A stretch of DNA of 35,585 nt from NCBI RefSeq assembly GCF_016429015.1, contig NZ_JAELTU010000071.1:1-35585 (forward strand), in the 5' to 3' direction. The position numbers were made by a program, and so were the translations under genes. The notes under the pieces are model-generated. The model saw nothing but the letters and a program-made list of their open reading frames with translations, was not told the origin of the DNA and ran no database searches. Positions 22,352 through 30,613 of this stretch are shown one piece after another. Position 1 is the first letter of the stretch. Each line of letters begins with the position of its first letter. This DNA comes from Rhizobium sp. ASV20 (lineage in GTDB: Bacteria; Pseudomonadota; Alphaproteobacteria; Rhizobiales; Rhizobiaceae).

Positions 22352-25171
22352 TCATTGCCCCAACCGTTGCAAGATGTCTCCGACGTGCACCTGGTCCGAC
22401 TTATAGTTGCCGGTCAGCATATACATCATGATGTTGACGCCGCTGCGGTAGGCATATTCGCGCTGTGTCTCGTCCGGCGGTACGGTCGGCAACAGCGGCG
22501 AGCCGTTTTCGTCGATCGCCCATGCGCCGGCAAAGTCGTTGCCAGTGATCATGATCGGAGTCACGCCATCCGAGGAGGCAACAGCATTGCCGTCTCGGCG
22601 GCTATCCTGCCTGGCCTCCACCCAGAGTGGGCTATCGGCATAACGGCCGGGAAAGCTCGAGAGCAGATAGAAGGACTTGGTCAACACATGGCCAGCCGGC
22701 ACCGGCTCGAGCGCAGGTATATCGAGATTGGCGAGGATCTGCTGCAGCCGCTGGCCGTTCGGGCCGGGGGAAGAGCTGTCGCCCATCGTATTGATAGCGT
22801 CGCGCGTATCGAAAAGCACTGTGCCGCCGTTGCGCATATAGGCATCGATCCGGTTGATCGCGTCGTTGGACGGCATCGGCGCCGTCGCCGATATCGGCCA
22901 GTAGATCAGCGGATAGAAAGCGAGCTCGTCTTTCGTCAGGTCCAGTCCGACAGGTGCCCCGGGCTCCAGGGTCGTCCGATAGGTCAGGTAGTCTGAAAGG
23001 CCGGCGAGGCCGCGTTCGGAAATATGGTCGACCTCTGACTCGCCCGTTACGACATAGGCGAGATGCGTCTTGTCCAGCCGCGAATAGATGGTGTCGTCGC
23101 CCGGCTTTGAATCGTCGGCCAAGGCATTTGCCGGATGCAGGAAGGTCGCGATCGAAAGAGCCAGCAGCAGCAAGGCTGCGCCACCGGCGGCAGCCTTTGC
23201 CGATCTGCCGAGGCGTGGAAAAATACCGTTCATGAAAAGCACGATCAGGCTATCGGCCAAAAGGACCAGGAAGGCGAGGGTGAAGAGGATCGGCTTTGCA
23301 GACCATGCTTCTCCACCGATCAGGTCTTCCCGTGCGACTGTTCCGGCCGCTGCATCCAATGGCTTGAGCGTGGCGCCGGGGCCCAAGACGTTGACGGCGG
23401 AAAAGCCTTCTTCGGAGCCGTAAAGGCCGGGCGGATTGTCGAAGCTGGCGACGGGCGCTCCCTTGATGCTCGGTTCGAGCGGGCGCGCGCTGCCGATTTC
23501 GCTGGTCAGTACGCCCTTGGCCGTCAGAAGCCTGTATGGCGGCAACGCCTCGACCGTCTTCGCTGCTCCTTCAACCGAGTTGACGCCGCCGGAGCGGGAG
23601 AGCTGGACGATACGGCGGAGCATTTCGACGAAATCGCCCGATATCGGCAGATCAGACCATTGCGGTTCGGCGCTCACATGGAAGAGAACGATGCGGCCGG
23701 CCCGCATTTGCTTTTCGGTAACGAGGGGCGTTCCATCGGCAAGGCTAGCCCAGGTGCGTTCGGCAAGATCCGGTGTCGGCTCCGCCAGAACCTGCCGTTT
23801 GATCAGGACATTGTTCGGCTTCGGCATGCCGGCGAAGGGGCCGAAGGAAGGAAAGTCGGCGAGCGGCTGCGGCTCGGCCCAGGACAGCGCGCCACCGAAC
23901 GTCCGCTCGCCTTGTCGCAACGTCACGGGAACGAGCGGGTCGTCGGCGGGGGCTGCGGCAAGACGCGGACCGGCGAAACGGATCAGCGTACCGCCATTTT
24001 CAATCCAGCGCTGCAGCGGCGCGTAGCTTTCCTGCGGCAGACGGCCGACATCGGCCATGATGATCACGGAGGGATTGCCGGTCAGCAATTGCGGGATGGC
24101 CTTCGCCAGATCCGCGCTGTTAGGTTGGGTCAGATCGGCGTAGGGCTGAAGAGCGCGCTGGATGTAGTAGAGCGGTGACAGGATCGGCTGGAATTCGTCG
24201 GCGGCCTGGCCGGACAGGAGCGCTACGCGGCGTCGTCGAAAGCCATCGTCCAGCAGGTGCACTGTGCCGGCGTTCGCATAACGGTCGACGCCGATGCGGG
24301 CGAAATCGTTTCGCATCTCGAAGGGAGCGGTGATCGAGCCGGTCGCAACGGTTTGGCCGCCCGCAAAATCGAGCGCTCCGGCAGCGATGGGCCGGCCCTG
24401 ATTGTCCTGTGCCGTCAGTTGCAGGTGGAGCGGGTTGGCTCCATTCAACCGTGTCGCGGTAACGCTCATGTCATTGACGTTGTTGGACGCGCCGGTGATT
24501 GCGAGGATGTCGTTGCCATTGCCTTCGATGAGCCGCAGTTCGCTTGGCTGAAGGGCGGCCAGCCGGCTGACGATATCGTCCTTTTCCTTCGCCTCGATTC
24601 CATCGGAGATGAAGGCGATCGTTCCGGGCTTGCCGCCATTAAGCGCGGTCTTGACGGCATCGGCAGTTCTCTGCCTGTCGGGCACCAGCGGTCTCGGGTT
24701 CATCGCATGAAGCTTGTCGCGTGCGGTCGTCGCAGCGCCAGGCGTCGCGTCATTGCTCTGCTCGGCGGTAAAGGCGATCGATACCGGAATGCCCTTGGCA
24801 TCGGCATCGTCGATCAGAGCATCGGCGGTTCGGACACGGCGATCCCAGTCCGAAGCGCTCGCCCAGCTGTTGTCGATCATCAAAACCAATGGGCCGCCGC
24901 TCGACAGGGTATTGGTGCGCGGATTGAACATCGGATTGGCGATCGCGAGGATCACCAGGGCAGCTAGCAGCATGCGCAGCAGCGTCAGCCACCACGGGCT
25001 GCGCGCCGGCGTTTCCTCTCGCTTGAGGATCGACGCCAGAATTCTCAGCGGCGGGAAGACTTCCACGCGTGGCTGTGGGGGTGTCAGACGCAGGAGCCAC
25101 CAGATCGCCGGAAGCAGGATCAGAGCCGCGAGGATGGCCGGCGAAGCGAATGCGAAGGAAAGCCCGCTCAT
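22352..25171 (-). CDS. BatA-like / DUF4159 membrane protein
   Basis: The 939-residue protein has a BatA-type N-terminus with two helices (about 10-28 and 60-80), then a vWA-like region. Its metal motif is degraded: D100-N-S-W-A lacks the second Ser of DxSxS, though SDG at 189-191 remains. A GATase-like region is around 300-450. Two more helices lie near 620-670, and the DUF4159 domain is at about 690-900 (DTIYSRLDKTHLAYVV and YMRNGGTVLFDTRD). DUF4159 is of unknown function. The gene overlaps the DUF58 stop by ATGA, so both are coupled. It probably forms an envelope complex with the neighbours. Confidence 0.9.
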   Translation of the reverse strand: MSGLSFAFASPAILAALILLPAIWWLLRLTPPQPRVEVFPPLRILASILKREETPARSPWWLTLLRMLLAALVILAIANPMFNPRTNTLSSGGPLVLMIDNSWASASDWDRRVRTADALIDDADAKGIPVSIAFTAEQSNDATPGAATTARDKLHAMNPRPLVPDRQRTADAVKTALNGGKPGTIAFISDGIEAKEKDDIVSRLAALQPSELRLIEGNGNDILAITGASNNVNDMSVTATRLNGANPLHLQLTAQDNQGRPIAAGALDFAGGQTVATGSITAPFEMRNDFARIGVDRYANAGTVHLLDDGFRRRRVALLSGQAADEFQPILSPLYYIQRALQPYADLTQPNSADLAKAIPQLLTGNPSVIIMADVGRLPQESYAPLQRWIENGGTLIRFAGPRLAAAPADDPLVPVTLRQGERTFGGALSWAEPQPLADFPSFGPFAGMPKPNNVLIKRQVLAEPTPDLAERTWASLADGTPLVTEKQMRAGRIVLFHVSAEPQWSDLPISGDFVEMLRRIVQLSRSGGVNSVEGAAKTVEALPPYRLLTAKGVLTSEIGSARPLEPSIKGAPVASFDNPPGLYGSEEGFSAVNVLGPGATLKPLDAAAGTVAREDLIGGEAWSAKPILFTLAFLVLLADSLIVLFMNGIFPRLGRSAKAAAGGAALLLLALSIATFLHPANALADDSKPGDDTIYSRLDKTHLAYVVTGESEVDHISERGLAGLSDYLTYRTTLEPGAPVGLDLTKDELAFYPLIYWPISATAPMPSNDAINRIDAYMRNGGTVLFDTRDAINTMGDSSSPGPNGQRLQQILANLDIPALEPVPAGHVLTKSFYLLSSFPGRYADSPLWVEARQDSRRDGNAVASSDGVTPIMITGNDFAGAWAIDENGSPLLPTVPPDETQREYAYRSGVNIMMYMLTGNYKSDQVHVGDILQRLGQ

Positions 25172-26088
25172 GGCTGCCCTCCTGACGCGACGCGTGCAGG
25201 CATGCCGGAAAGATACATGTGCACGGCCACCAGCGCTTCCGACGCCAGGTGATCGGTGCGATGGCTGACGAAGGTCCAGCCGAGATGGCGTAGCGATTGG
25301 CCGAGATTTTCACGGCGGGCGAGATAGGCGCGCTGATAGTCCTCGCGCAGGTTTTCGGCGCGACCGGCCATCAGTTTCGAGCCGGTTTCAGGGTCGCTGA
25401 ACTCGGTGCGCCCGCTGTAGGGAAAGATCTCCTCCGCAGGATCTGCGACTTCGATGACGTGACCGCGCAGCCCGCGGCGTGCCAGTGGCCCGATCCGGCT
25501 CATGACGCTGTCGGCATCATCGAGAAAATCGCCGATCAGCACGATATCGCTCCAGCCGCGGATCATTGCCGTCTGCGGCAGGCCGCCTTCAAGCGGCGTA
25601 TGCATCAGGGCCGCAGCCAGTCGTTCGGCGGCGTTGCGGGTCGAAACCGGCTCCATGACGCCTGGGCAGCCGATCCGTTCGCCCGAGCGCGACAGGATCT
25701 CGGCAAGCGCCAGCATGATGACCAGTGCACGGCCTTCCTTGGAAACGTGGCCGTAGGTCGATTTATACATCATGGATGGCGAGAGATCCGCCCAGAGCCA
25801 GATGGTATGGGCGGCCTCCCACTCATGGTCGCGGATATAGGTATGATCGTCGCGGGCCGAGCGGCGCCAGTCGATGCGCGAAAGGCTCTCGCCTTCGGTA
25901 TAGGGGCGGAACTGCCAGAAATTCTCGCCGATGCCGCGCTTGCGCCGGCCGTGCCAGCCGGCAATCACTGTGTTGGCGATGCGCTTGGCTTCGACAAGGC
26001 AATCCGGCACGAGGGCGGCGCGGCTGCGGGCTCTAGAGAGCGCATCATTGCCCGAAGTCGGTCCGACGATCTGTCCGATGGATGCCAC
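25168..26088 (-). CDS. DUF58 domain protein (MoxR partner)
   Basis: DUF58 proteins are vWA-related partners of MoxR ATPases. The 306-residue protein contains the family core GESLSRIDWRRSARDD (about 66-81) and a complete metal-site motif DLSPS at 101-105, with IVLIGDFLDD later. No signal peptide or membrane helix is obvious, so it is probably cytoplasmic. The start is a GTG at 26088, supported by GAGGAGAG upstream. It lies 26 bases after the moxR stop and overlaps the next gene by four bases. Confidence 0.94.
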   Translation of the reverse strand: MASIGQIVGPTSGNDALSRARSRAALVPDCLVEAKRIANTVIAGWHGRRKRGIGENFWQFRPYTEGESLSRIDWRRSARDDHTYIRDHEWEAAHTIWLWADLSPSMMYKSTYGHVSKEGRALVIMLALAEILSRSGERIGCPGVMEPVSTRNAAERLAAALMHTPLEGGLPQTAMIRGWSDIVLIGDFLDDADSVMSRIGPLARRGLRGHVIEVADPAEEIFPYSGRTEFSDPETGSKLMAGRAENLREDYQRAYLARRENLGQSLRHLGWTFVSHRTDHLASEALVAVHMYLSGMPARVASGGQP

Positions 26089-26114
26089 GCGCTATACTCT
26101 CCTCGACATCCGGC

Positions 26115-27128
26115 TTACGTTCTTGACTGCTTTACCAGCCCTGCAATGACATCGCGCACGGACATGCCCTCGGCACGGGCCGCAAAGGTCAGCGCCATGC
26201 GATGCTCGAGCACCGGTTCTGCAAGCGCATGGACGTCGTCAATCGACGGTGCAAGGCGGCCTTCGTAAAGTGCGCGGGCGCGGGCGCAGAGCATCATGGC
26301 CTGGCCGGCGCGCGGGCCGGGGCCCCAGGCGACATGCTTGTCGGTCGAGGCATTGCCCTGACCGGGACGGGCGGAACGTACGAGAGACAGGATCGCGTCG
26401 ACCACGCCGTCGCTGACGGGCATCTGACGGATCAACTGCTGGATCTCAAGCAGGCGTGCGGCATCGATGACGGCCTGTGGCGTCGCTTCGCTGAGGCCGG
26501 TGGTTTCGAGCAGGATGCGGCGCTCGTCGGCAAGTTCGGGATAATCGACATCGACCTGCAGGAGGAAGCGGTCGAGCTGGGCTTCCGGCAGCGGGTACGT
26601 GCCTTCCTGCTCAAGCGGGTTCTGCGTCGCGAGAACGTGGAAAGGAGCGGGGAGATCGTAGCGCTGGCCGGCGATGGTGACGTGATATTCCTGCATGGAC
26701 TGCAGCAGGGCCGATTGCGTGCGCGGCGAGGCACGGTTGATTTCGTCGGCCATCAGCAATTGCGCGAAAACAGGACCCTTGACGAAGCGGAAGGAGCGGC
26801 GGCCGGTTTCATCCTGGTCCATGACTTCGGAGCCGATAATGTCCGAGGGCATCAGGTCAGGCGTAAACTGCACGCGATTGGAGTCAAGGCCGAGGACGGC
26901 GCCGAGCGTTGTCACGAGTTTGGTCTTGGCGAGGCCGGGCACGCCGACCAGCAGGGCATGACCACCGGCGAGCACGGCAAGCAGCGTGTTTTCCACGACG
27001 CTTTCCTGACCGAAAATGACCTTGGAGACCTCTTCGCGGATGCGGGCTATATCATTCAGCGCCTTTTCGGCTGCAGCGATGATGGCCTGCTCGTCGAGGC
27101 TCGTTTCGGTCGATTTGATCATGCCCAT
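26115..27128 (-). CDS. MoxR-family AAA+ ATPase
   Basis: MoxR ATPases act as chaperones that remodel or activate vWA-domain partner proteins. The 337-residue protein has Walker A GVPGLAKT at 62-69, in the form usual for MoxR, and Walker B LLMADEIN at 124-131. Sensor 1 is in LATQNPLEQEGTYPLPEAQLD, and the C-terminal lid carries ASTDKHVAWGPGPRAGQA. TGGAG lies seven bases before the ATG. It is first in the operon with DUF58, DUF4159 and the vWA/GATase protein, the standard MoxR arrangement in alphaproteobacteria. Confidence 0.96.
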   Translation of the reverse strand: MGMIKSTETSLDEQAIIAAAEKALNDIARIREEVSKVIFGQESVVENTLLAVLAGGHALLVGVPGLAKTKLVTTLGAVLGLDSNRVQFTPDLMPSDIIGSEVMDQDETGRRSFRFVKGPVFAQLLMADEINRASPRTQSALLQSMQEYHVTIAGQRYDLPAPFHVLATQNPLEQEGTYPLPEAQLDRFLLQVDVDYPELADERRILLETTGLSEATPQAVIDAARLLEIQQLIRQMPVSDGVVDAILSLVRSARPGQGNASTDKHVAWGPGPRAGQAMMLCARARALYEGRLAPSIDDVHALAEPVLEHRMALTFAARAEGMSVRDVIAGLVKQSRT

Positions 27129-27296
27129 TTGCGTCTCCAGTGGCAGAAAAACGGTGCGCGCGATTCGCAGACCTTACACATTTGCCCCATAATCAATACA
27201 ACTTATCGCCACGAACATGGCTGACAAGCGCGTTTCGAATGACTATCTCGTGAGAAACTGTCGTATTCGTGACTAACCGCCAACCGGGACGGAAGA

Positions 27297-27920
27297 ATGG
27301 CAACCGAGGAAATCAGGGCAACGGGCGACGCGGCGAGCTTGGCGGCACTGATTTCGCGCGCCGCCGGTGATAGCGGCGGTAACAAAAAGGGTCCGCCGCC
27401 CGTCGAGCGCTGGAATCCGCCGTTCTGCGGCGATATCGACATGGAAATCCGGCCTGATGGAACCTGGTTCTATCTCGGCACACCGATCGGGCGTGCACCG
27501 CTGGTGCGGCTGTTCTCTACCGTTCTGCGTAAGGATGACGACGGAAAGACCTATCTCGTCACGCCTGTGGAAAAGGTCGGCATCCGCGTGGTCGATGCGC
27601 CCTTCGTCGCCGTCGAAATGAGCGTGACAGAGCGTGACGGCCGGCGTGTGCTGACCTTCCGCACCAATGTCGGCGATGTCGTCGAGGCAGGCAGGGATCA
27701 TCCGATCCGTTTCGTCATCCGAGGTGAAAATGACGAACTGAAACCTTACCTGCATGTTCGCGGGCGGCTTGAAGCGCTGGTGACACGCGCGGTCATGTAT
27801 GATCTCGTCGAGCTTGGTGAACCCATTGAGATCGCCGGACGCGAGATGTTCTGCGTGCGCTCCGGCGGTTCGATATTCCCGATCATGCCGGTTGCCGAAT
27901 TGGATGCGCTGACGCGATGA
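27297..27920 (+). CDS. DUF1285 protein of unknown function
   Basis: The 207-residue protein matches DUF1285, found in Proteobacteria with no known activity. The conserved core is around residues 35-70 (PPVERWNPPFCGDIDMEIRP and GTWFYLGTPIGR) and includes LVRLFSTVLRKDDDGKTYLV. The C-terminal half looks like a beta domain and ends in GGSIFPIMPVAELD. GGAAG precedes the ATG. It diverges from moxR and overlaps the Nudix gene by ATGA, forming a three-gene unit with that gene and cca. Confidence 0.92.
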   Translation: MATEEIRATGDAASLAALISRAAGDSGGNKKGPPPVERWNPPFCGDIDMEIRPDGTWFYLGTPIGRAPLVRLFSTVLRKDDDGKTYLVTPVEKVGIRVVDAPFVAVEMSVTERDGRRVLTFRTNVGDVVEAGRDHPIRFVIRGENDELKPYLHVRGRLEALVTRAVMYDLVELGEPIEIAGREMFCVRSGGSIFPIMPVAELDALTR

Positions 27921-28552
27921 GTGAATTCCCGCTTTATTCTGCCGATGAGTTTCGGCGTCGTGCCCTCCATCAGAGCGGTCGTCCCGTCGAACTCGCCTGG
28001 CGCGACCACGGTGATCATCGCCTCAATCCCGAGACCATATCGCATGTCGAGGGGCTGAAGCTGAAGGATGCGGCCGTATTGGTGCCGGTGGTCGACAATG
28101 GCGATGACGCCAAGGTGATCTTCACGCTCAGAACCTCGACCTTGCGCAAGCATTCCGGTCAGATTGCCTTTCCGGGCGGCGCCATCGACCCCGAGGATGC
28201 GTCGCCGGAAATGGCTGCTGTGCGCGAGGCTGGCGAGGAAATCGGGCTTGCCGATATCTTCATCGAACCCGTTGCGCGCCTGCCGAACTATCTGGCTGCG
28301 ACCGGCTTCCGCATAACGCCTATCCTTGCCGTGGTGAAACCTGGCTTCGATCTGGCTCTCAATCCGACGGAGGTCGAGGATGCTTTCGAGGTCCCGCTCT
28401 CGTTTCTGATGAATCCCAGCCATCATGCGACCGATACCATGCTCTGGCAGGGGATCGAACGGCATTTCTATCGCATGCCCTATGGACAGCGCATGATCTG
28501 GGGCATTACCGCGAGCATTGTGCGCACGCTTTATGAAAGGCTTTACACATGA
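27917..28552 (+). CDS. CoA-pyrophosphatase-type Nudix hydrolase
   Basis: The 211-residue protein carries the signature of CoA pyrophosphatases: LRKHSGQIAFPGG at 76-88 runs into a complete Nudix box that ends in REAGEEIG at 103-110. These enzymes split coenzyme A or its derivatives into phosphopantetheine and 3',5'-ADP; this identification rests on the motif. It overlaps the DUF1285 stop and the cca start, each by four bases, so all three are coupled. Confidence 0.94.
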   Translation: MSEFPLYSADEFRRRALHQSGRPVELAWRDHGDHRLNPETISHVEGLKLKDAAVLVPVVDNGDDAKVIFTLRTSTLRKHSGQIAFPGGAIDPEDASPEMAAVREAGEEIGLADIFIEPVARLPNYLAATGFRITPILAVVKPGFDLALNPTEVEDAFEVPLSFLMNPSHHATDTMLWQGIERHFYRMPYGQRMIWGITASIVRTLYERLYT

Positions 28553-29805
28553 CGTCCGTTGCCGGTGAGGCCTGGTTTCGCGATGAGGCACTGCAGCGGG
28601 TGCTTTCGCTTTTGAATGCCGATGGCGGCGAGGGCCGCGTCGTTGGCGGCGCTGTGCGCAACAGTCTCATGGAACTGCCGGTCGCCGATATCGATATCGC
28701 CACGACCTTGTTGCCAGAAGCCGTGGTCGAACGGGCAGGGGCGGCCGGGATCAAGGCCGTGCCGACGGGCATCGCACATGGGACCGTCACTCTGGTCATC
28801 GACGGCAAGCCGTTTGAGATCACCACCTTGCGGCGGGACGTGGAAACGGATGGCCGCCGCGCAGTCGTGGCGTTCAGCGAAGATTGGCAGGCGGATGCGG
28901 AACGGCGCGACTTGACGATCAACGCACTTTACGCCGCGGCCAACGGTGAAGTCGTGGACCTCGTTGGCGGCCTTGCCGACCTCGAGCGCCGCAATATCCG
29001 CTTCATCGGCGATGCCGCGACTCGAATTGCCGAAGATCATTTGCGCATATTGCGCTTTTTCCGTTTCTTCGCCCATTACGGCAACGGCCGTCCGGATGCA
29101 GATGGATTGCGCGCCTGCGCGGCCGCGCGAACGAAGATCGCGACGCTGTCTGCTGAACGTGTCTGGTCGGAGATGAAGAAGCTGCTTTCGGCCAGGGACC
29201 CCGGGCGGGCATTACTGTGGATGCGTCAGGTGGGCGTACTGACCGAGGTGCTGCCGGAAACCGAAAAATGGGGTATTGATGCAGTTCCAGCCCTGATTGC
29301 CGCCGAGCAGGCTCTCGGCTGGGCCGCAGATCCTTTGCTGCGGCTTGCCGCCATCGTGCCGCCCGACGCGGCGAGGCTGGCAAAGCTGGCCGAGCGCCTG
29401 CGTTTATCCAAGGCCGAGGCAGCCTCCCTGCAAGCTTGGGCGAATGCGCCCGTTATCAAGGATGACATTTCGGAAGCCGCCTTCGATCGCCTGCTCTATC
29501 GCCACGATCCATCCGGTGTGGCGGTCCGTCTGAAACTGGCGCTGGCCACCGCGCGCGCCAAGGCTGAGGGCGATTTCGAGGAGATGGCCCGCACCGCACG
29601 GCTCGGTAAGTTGCTGGAACGCGTGGCAAAGTGGAAGAAACCCGCTTTCCCACTCAGCGGAGCAGACGCCCTTGCTGCGGGTGTCAATGCAGGTCCGCGC
29701 GTTGGCGAGCTTCTGGGCAAGCTGGAACAGGAATGGCTCGAAGGAAATTTCGCAGATGACCGGGCGAGCCTGCTCGCCCGGTTGACGAATCTCGCAAAGC
29801 CCTGA
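28549..29805 (+). CDS. cca: CCA-adding tRNA nucleotidyltransferase / poly(A) polymerase family
   Basis: This class II nucleotidyltransferase adds or repairs the CCA end of tRNA. The 418-residue protein has GGAVRN at 33-38, the catalytic D47-I-D49 in VADIDIATTL, the base-selecting ERRD at 118-121 and LRILRFFRF at 165-173. The long helical C-terminal half is normal for the family. Because poly(A) polymerases share the fold, CCA addition is the likely but not certain activity. It is the last gene of the unit with DUF1285 and Nudix. The end of the gene contains a perfect hairpin (29759-29782). Confidence 0.93.
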   Translation: MTSVAGEAWFRDEALQRVLSLLNADGGEGRVVGGAVRNSLMELPVADIDIATTLLPEAVVERAGAAGIKAVPTGIAHGTVTLVIDGKPFEITTLRRDVETDGRRAVVAFSEDWQADAERRDLTINALYAAANGEVVDLVGGLADLERRNIRFIGDAATRIAEDHLRILRFFRFFAHYGNGRPDADGLRACAAARTKIATLSAERVWSEMKKLLSARDPGRALLWMRQVGVLTEVLPETEKWGIDAVPALIAAEQALGWAADPLLRLAAIVPPDAARLAKLAERLRLSKAEAASLQAWANAPVIKDDISEAAFDRLLYRHDPSGVAVRLKLALATARAKAEGDFEEMARTARLGKLLERVAKWKKPAFPLSGADALAAGVNAGPRVGELLGKLEQEWLEGNFADDRASLLARLTNLAKP

Positions 29806-29820
29806 CAGGCGCCGAGCCGA

Positions 29821-30006
29821 TCAGGCGGCGTGCGCCTCGTCACGGATGCGAGCCTTGATATTGTCGACCATGTTTTCCCGGACGATTGTTTCTCCATGCG
29901 CATCACGCAAATGCTCGACAGCGCGACGAACTACTTCGGCGTCGTCCTTGGCGCGCGTATGCCATGCGCACCCGGGTACAAGCGTACCGCATTCAAACAG
30001 TCGCAT
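29821..30006 (-). CDS. DUF1059 small protein
   Basis: From the ATG at 30006 this is 61 residues starting MRLFECGTLVPGCAW, the standard opening of DUF1059, whose function is unknown. The conserved Cys pair is at 6 and 13. The later HLRDAHGE block is also typical. The start is set by GAGGAGGAAG directly upstream; the frame is open to 30036 but the extra residues are not family-like. It converges on cca, 15 bases away. Confidence 0.87.
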   Translation of the reverse strand: MRLFECGTLVPGCAWHTRAKDDAEVVRRAVEHLRDAHGETIVRENMVDNIKARIRDEAHAA

Positions 30007-30093
30007 ATCTTCCTCCTCATTCTTCGACATCGCCATGATCCTTCATGCCGAAGGACATGAAGGCTAAACGCAACGGGCGGGGAAAGGTTTCCT

Positions 30094-30146
30094 GTCCGGC
30101 AAGGCTCTTTGGCTTGCCGGACGTATAGTCCCGGACTCTAGTCCGG
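30094..30146. repeat. Nested inverted repeats of GTCCGG
   Basis: GTCCGGCAAG (30094-30103) pairs perfectly with CTTGCCGGAC (30113-30122). A second hairpin, CCGGAC (30131-30136) with GTCCGG (30141-30146), overlaps the stop codon of the 92-residue gene. GTCCGG/CCGGAC therefore occurs four times, and alternative pairings exist. It may be the terminator of the 92-residue gene, although no T-run is present. Confidence 0.6.
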
Positions 30147-30416
30147 CATCGCCCAGGATTTAAAGCAGTCTGACGATTGATACCTTGTAATGGGCACCTG
30201 CTTTGTAGAACGAGCAGCCTCCATGCGTACGATGTCGCCGGGTGACTTACCCGCCAGCTGCATTCTCACCTGCTCGATGAAACAGGAGAGGGGTAGATCG
30301 GATCCACTGCGGGTCCGCATGTCTTCCGCTAGCCGGATGATAAATTCCGGGCTATCGGCTGTGCGCGAAAGCTTCTCTTCCTTCGAAACTTCCGTGGCTT
30401 GATTCTGTATTGCCAT
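30138..30416 (-). CDS. Hypothetical 92-residue protein
   Basis: I do not recognise this protein. It is soluble, with a helical middle (SPEFIIRLAEDMRTRSG) and no membrane segment or signal peptide. The coding call rests on an excellent ribosome-binding site (GGAGGAGG, 6 bases before the ATG) and a plausible composition. Two Cys (at about 45 and 84) are present. The stop codon lies inside a small hairpin. It is transcribed on the minus strand between hemF and the DUF1059 gene, and no operon is evident. Confidence 0.65.
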   Translation of the reverse strand: MAIQNQATEVSKEEKLSRTADSPEFIIRLAEDMRTRSGSDLPLSCFIEQVRMQLAGKSPGDIVRMEAARSTKQVPITRYQSSDCFKSWAMPD

Positions 30417-30510
30417 TACAACCTCCTCCGATTGAAACGAGCATTACTTAACCTAGGCACTTACTCCGACGATTTCAGGACTTATCTGATCATTTTATTT
30501 TGAATGCCCC

Positions 30511-30613
30511 AGAGCATGATGCCGAAAAGTACAAGCGGCTTTCCGGCGACATCATGCTCCGCTTCCTTGACGTCAGATTTCAGGTCGACGTGACCTGAAA
30601 TCATCCGGCTCTA
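30511..30613. repeat. RIME-like rhizobial intergenic repeat (two palindromes)
   Basis: GAGCATGATG (30512-30521) pairs with CATCATGCTC (30550-30559) around an imperfect inner stem. GATTTCAGGTC (30576-30586) pairs perfectly with GACCTGAAATC (30592-30602). About 105 bp with two large palindromes matches the known Rhizobium intergenic mosaic elements. The right edge CTAG includes the hemF stop codon. Confidence 0.7.

Noticed and set aside
26202..27224. A 340-codon plus-strand frame opposite moxR
   Set aside because: The MoxR motifs are clear on the other strand. This frame has no domain and no start signal.
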